Assembly (NCBI GenBank): GCA_050013055.1
Contig: JBEKGC010000561.1
Span: 1 to 6,465 of the forward strand
DNA: 6,465 nt
DNA from: Palsa-504 sp050013055
Lineage (GTDB): Bacteria > Actinomycetota > Actinomycetes > Streptosporangiales > Streptosporangiaceae
Reading direction: 5' to 3'
Part shown: piece by piece, positions 5,944-6,465 of the stretch
Position numbering within the stretch: the stretch's first letter is position 1
How the letters are laid out: the number at the start of each line of letters is the position of its first letter
Position numbers and translations under genes: made by a program
Notes under the pieces: generated by a model
Databases searched by the model: none
The model's input: the letters and a program-made list of their open reading frames with translations, nothing else
Told to the model about the DNA's origin: nothing

Positions 5944-5999
5944 ACGCGGAGGAACGGATCATATCCGCGCACCGCGCAATCGATATCCGCGACAGCGGA
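5944..5999 (-). promoter_or_regulatory. Repeat cluster and possible promoter upstream of pafA
   Basis: ATATCCGCG occurs twice (5961-5969 and 5983-5991), 22 bp apart, about two helical turns. GCGGA at 5946-5950 and 5995-5999 faces TCCGC at 5964-5968 and 5986-5990. CGGAT-CAT-ATCCG (5955-5967) is a perfect palindrome, and TCCGC-GACA-GCGGA (5986-5999) another. On the - strand TATGAT at 5963-5958 resembles a -10 box, but no good -35 box stands 16-18 bp before it. If it is a promoter, the pafA leader would be about 180 nt and the repeats would overlap the promoter, as an operator would. Inferred from pattern only. Confidence 0.35.
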
Positions 6000-6012
6000 G
6001 GGGGTCCTCTCG

Positions 6013-6465
6013 TCACGTCTTGCGCGCATTCGGGCCGCTGAGGCCATGACGCACCACTACCCGTTCGGCTTCACCCGATGGCAACGGGCGGTTCCAGGCG
6101 CCGGTGAGGCACAGCACGATCAGGGCGACGAGCGCGAGCAGCCGGCCACTCGGCGCCACATAGGAAACCACCGTGGTGTAAGCGGCTTGCAGCCATGCGG
6201 GCTGCAAGTGCGCCACGGTGACGCCGGGGATGTAGGCGATGCCGCCCGCGATGCTGCGGCCGAGCACCACCCAGTCCAGCCTGGACGGCGCCAGGAACAC
6301 GAGCGGCAGGTAAATCATCACGTCGAACCACGGCCGCTGCAGGGATGAGGTAAAGGTCCACGCCACGATGGCGGCCAGCACGGGCCAGATCAGCGGCAGG
6401 TCCGGCGCGCCGGGCGGGGGGCGCCGGATGAGCAGCACGGCGAGGCAGGCAAACGCCAGCGCCGC
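6013..6465 (-). CDS. Polytopic membrane protein, C-terminal part (5' end outside window)
   Basis: The frame is open to the right edge and ends at TGA 6015-6013, giving about 150 C-terminal residues. A GTG at 6438 falls inside a hydrophobic stretch (AALAFACLAVLLI) that continues upstream, so it is not a likely start. At least four more hydrophobic segments follow: LPLIWPVLAAIVAWTF, FDVMIYLPLVFLA, SIAGGIAYIPGVTV and LLALVALIVLCLTGAW. A short basic tail ends in NARKT. The pattern RPWFDVMIYLPLVFLAPSRL recalls the C-terminal part of GT-C or DUF2029-like (GT87) actinobacterial membrane glycosyltransferases, but the catalytic N-terminal region is not visible, so this is tentative. It lies on the same strand as pafA, 239 bp upstream of it. 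Confidence 0.7.
   Translation of the reverse strand, partial: AALAFACLAVLLIRRPPPGAPDLPLIWPVLAAIVAWTFTSSLQRPWFDVMIYLPLVFLAPSRLDWVVLGRSIAGGIAYIPGVTVAHLQPAWLQAAYTTVVSYVAPSGRLLALVALIVLCLTGAWNRPLPSGEAERVVVRHGLSGPNARKT

Noticed and set aside
5783..6047. Small - strand ORFs of 77 and 80 codons between the membrane protein gene and pafA
   Set aside because: Arginine/proline/serine-rich, overlapping each other in different frames, with no motif; they do not resemble Pup or proteasome subunits.

Overview
The window is GC-rich, codon-biased bacterial DNA. It encodes PafA, the Pup--protein ligase of the Pup-proteasome system, which points to Actinobacteria (Actinomycetota). The genus cannot be told from the sequence alone. 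I found no rRNA, tRNA, CRISPR array, intact insertion sequence or integrase.

Layout from left to right: (1) 1-312, + strand, the C-terminal end of an unrecognised protein that starts before the window. (2) 347-1633, - strand, a 6-phosphofructokinase whose residues indicate the pyrophosphate-dependent type; it converges on gene 1. (3) 1634-1798, an AT-richer leader upstream of that kinase, with a 40-bp composite palindrome and a possible 15-residue leader ORF. (4) 1799-2554, - strand, the N-terminal nuclease domain of a TM0106-type RecB-like protein, without the rest of the usual long protein. (5) 2632-3282, + strand, a short SAM-dependent methyltransferase divergent from the nuclease fragment. 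(6) 3283-3570, a non-coding stretch rich in hairpins, including a near-perfect inverted repeat with 20-base arms. (7) 3571-4383, + strand, a pentapeptide-repeat/DinB protein. (8) 4415-5773, - strand, pafA, converging on gene 7. (9) 5774-6012, an intergenic region with a small cluster of direct and inverted repeats. (10) 6013-6465, - strand, the C-terminal part of a polytopic membrane protein that begins beyond the window.

The genes do not form one pathway. Two are ordinary actinobacterial housekeeping genes: the phosphofructokinase (glycolysis/gluconeogenesis) and pafA (protein tagging for the proteasome). The DinB-like protein belongs to a widespread actinobacterial type of unknown substrate. 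The middle section, about 1.7-3.5 kb, looks like a rearranged junction: one gene has lost its 3' part, its neighbour seems short at its 5' end, and the surrounding non-coding DNA is full of inverted repeats. I see no clear new multi-gene system. The signals most worth checking are the palindrome/leader ORF upstream of the phosphofructokinase and the inverted repeat at 3472-3517.
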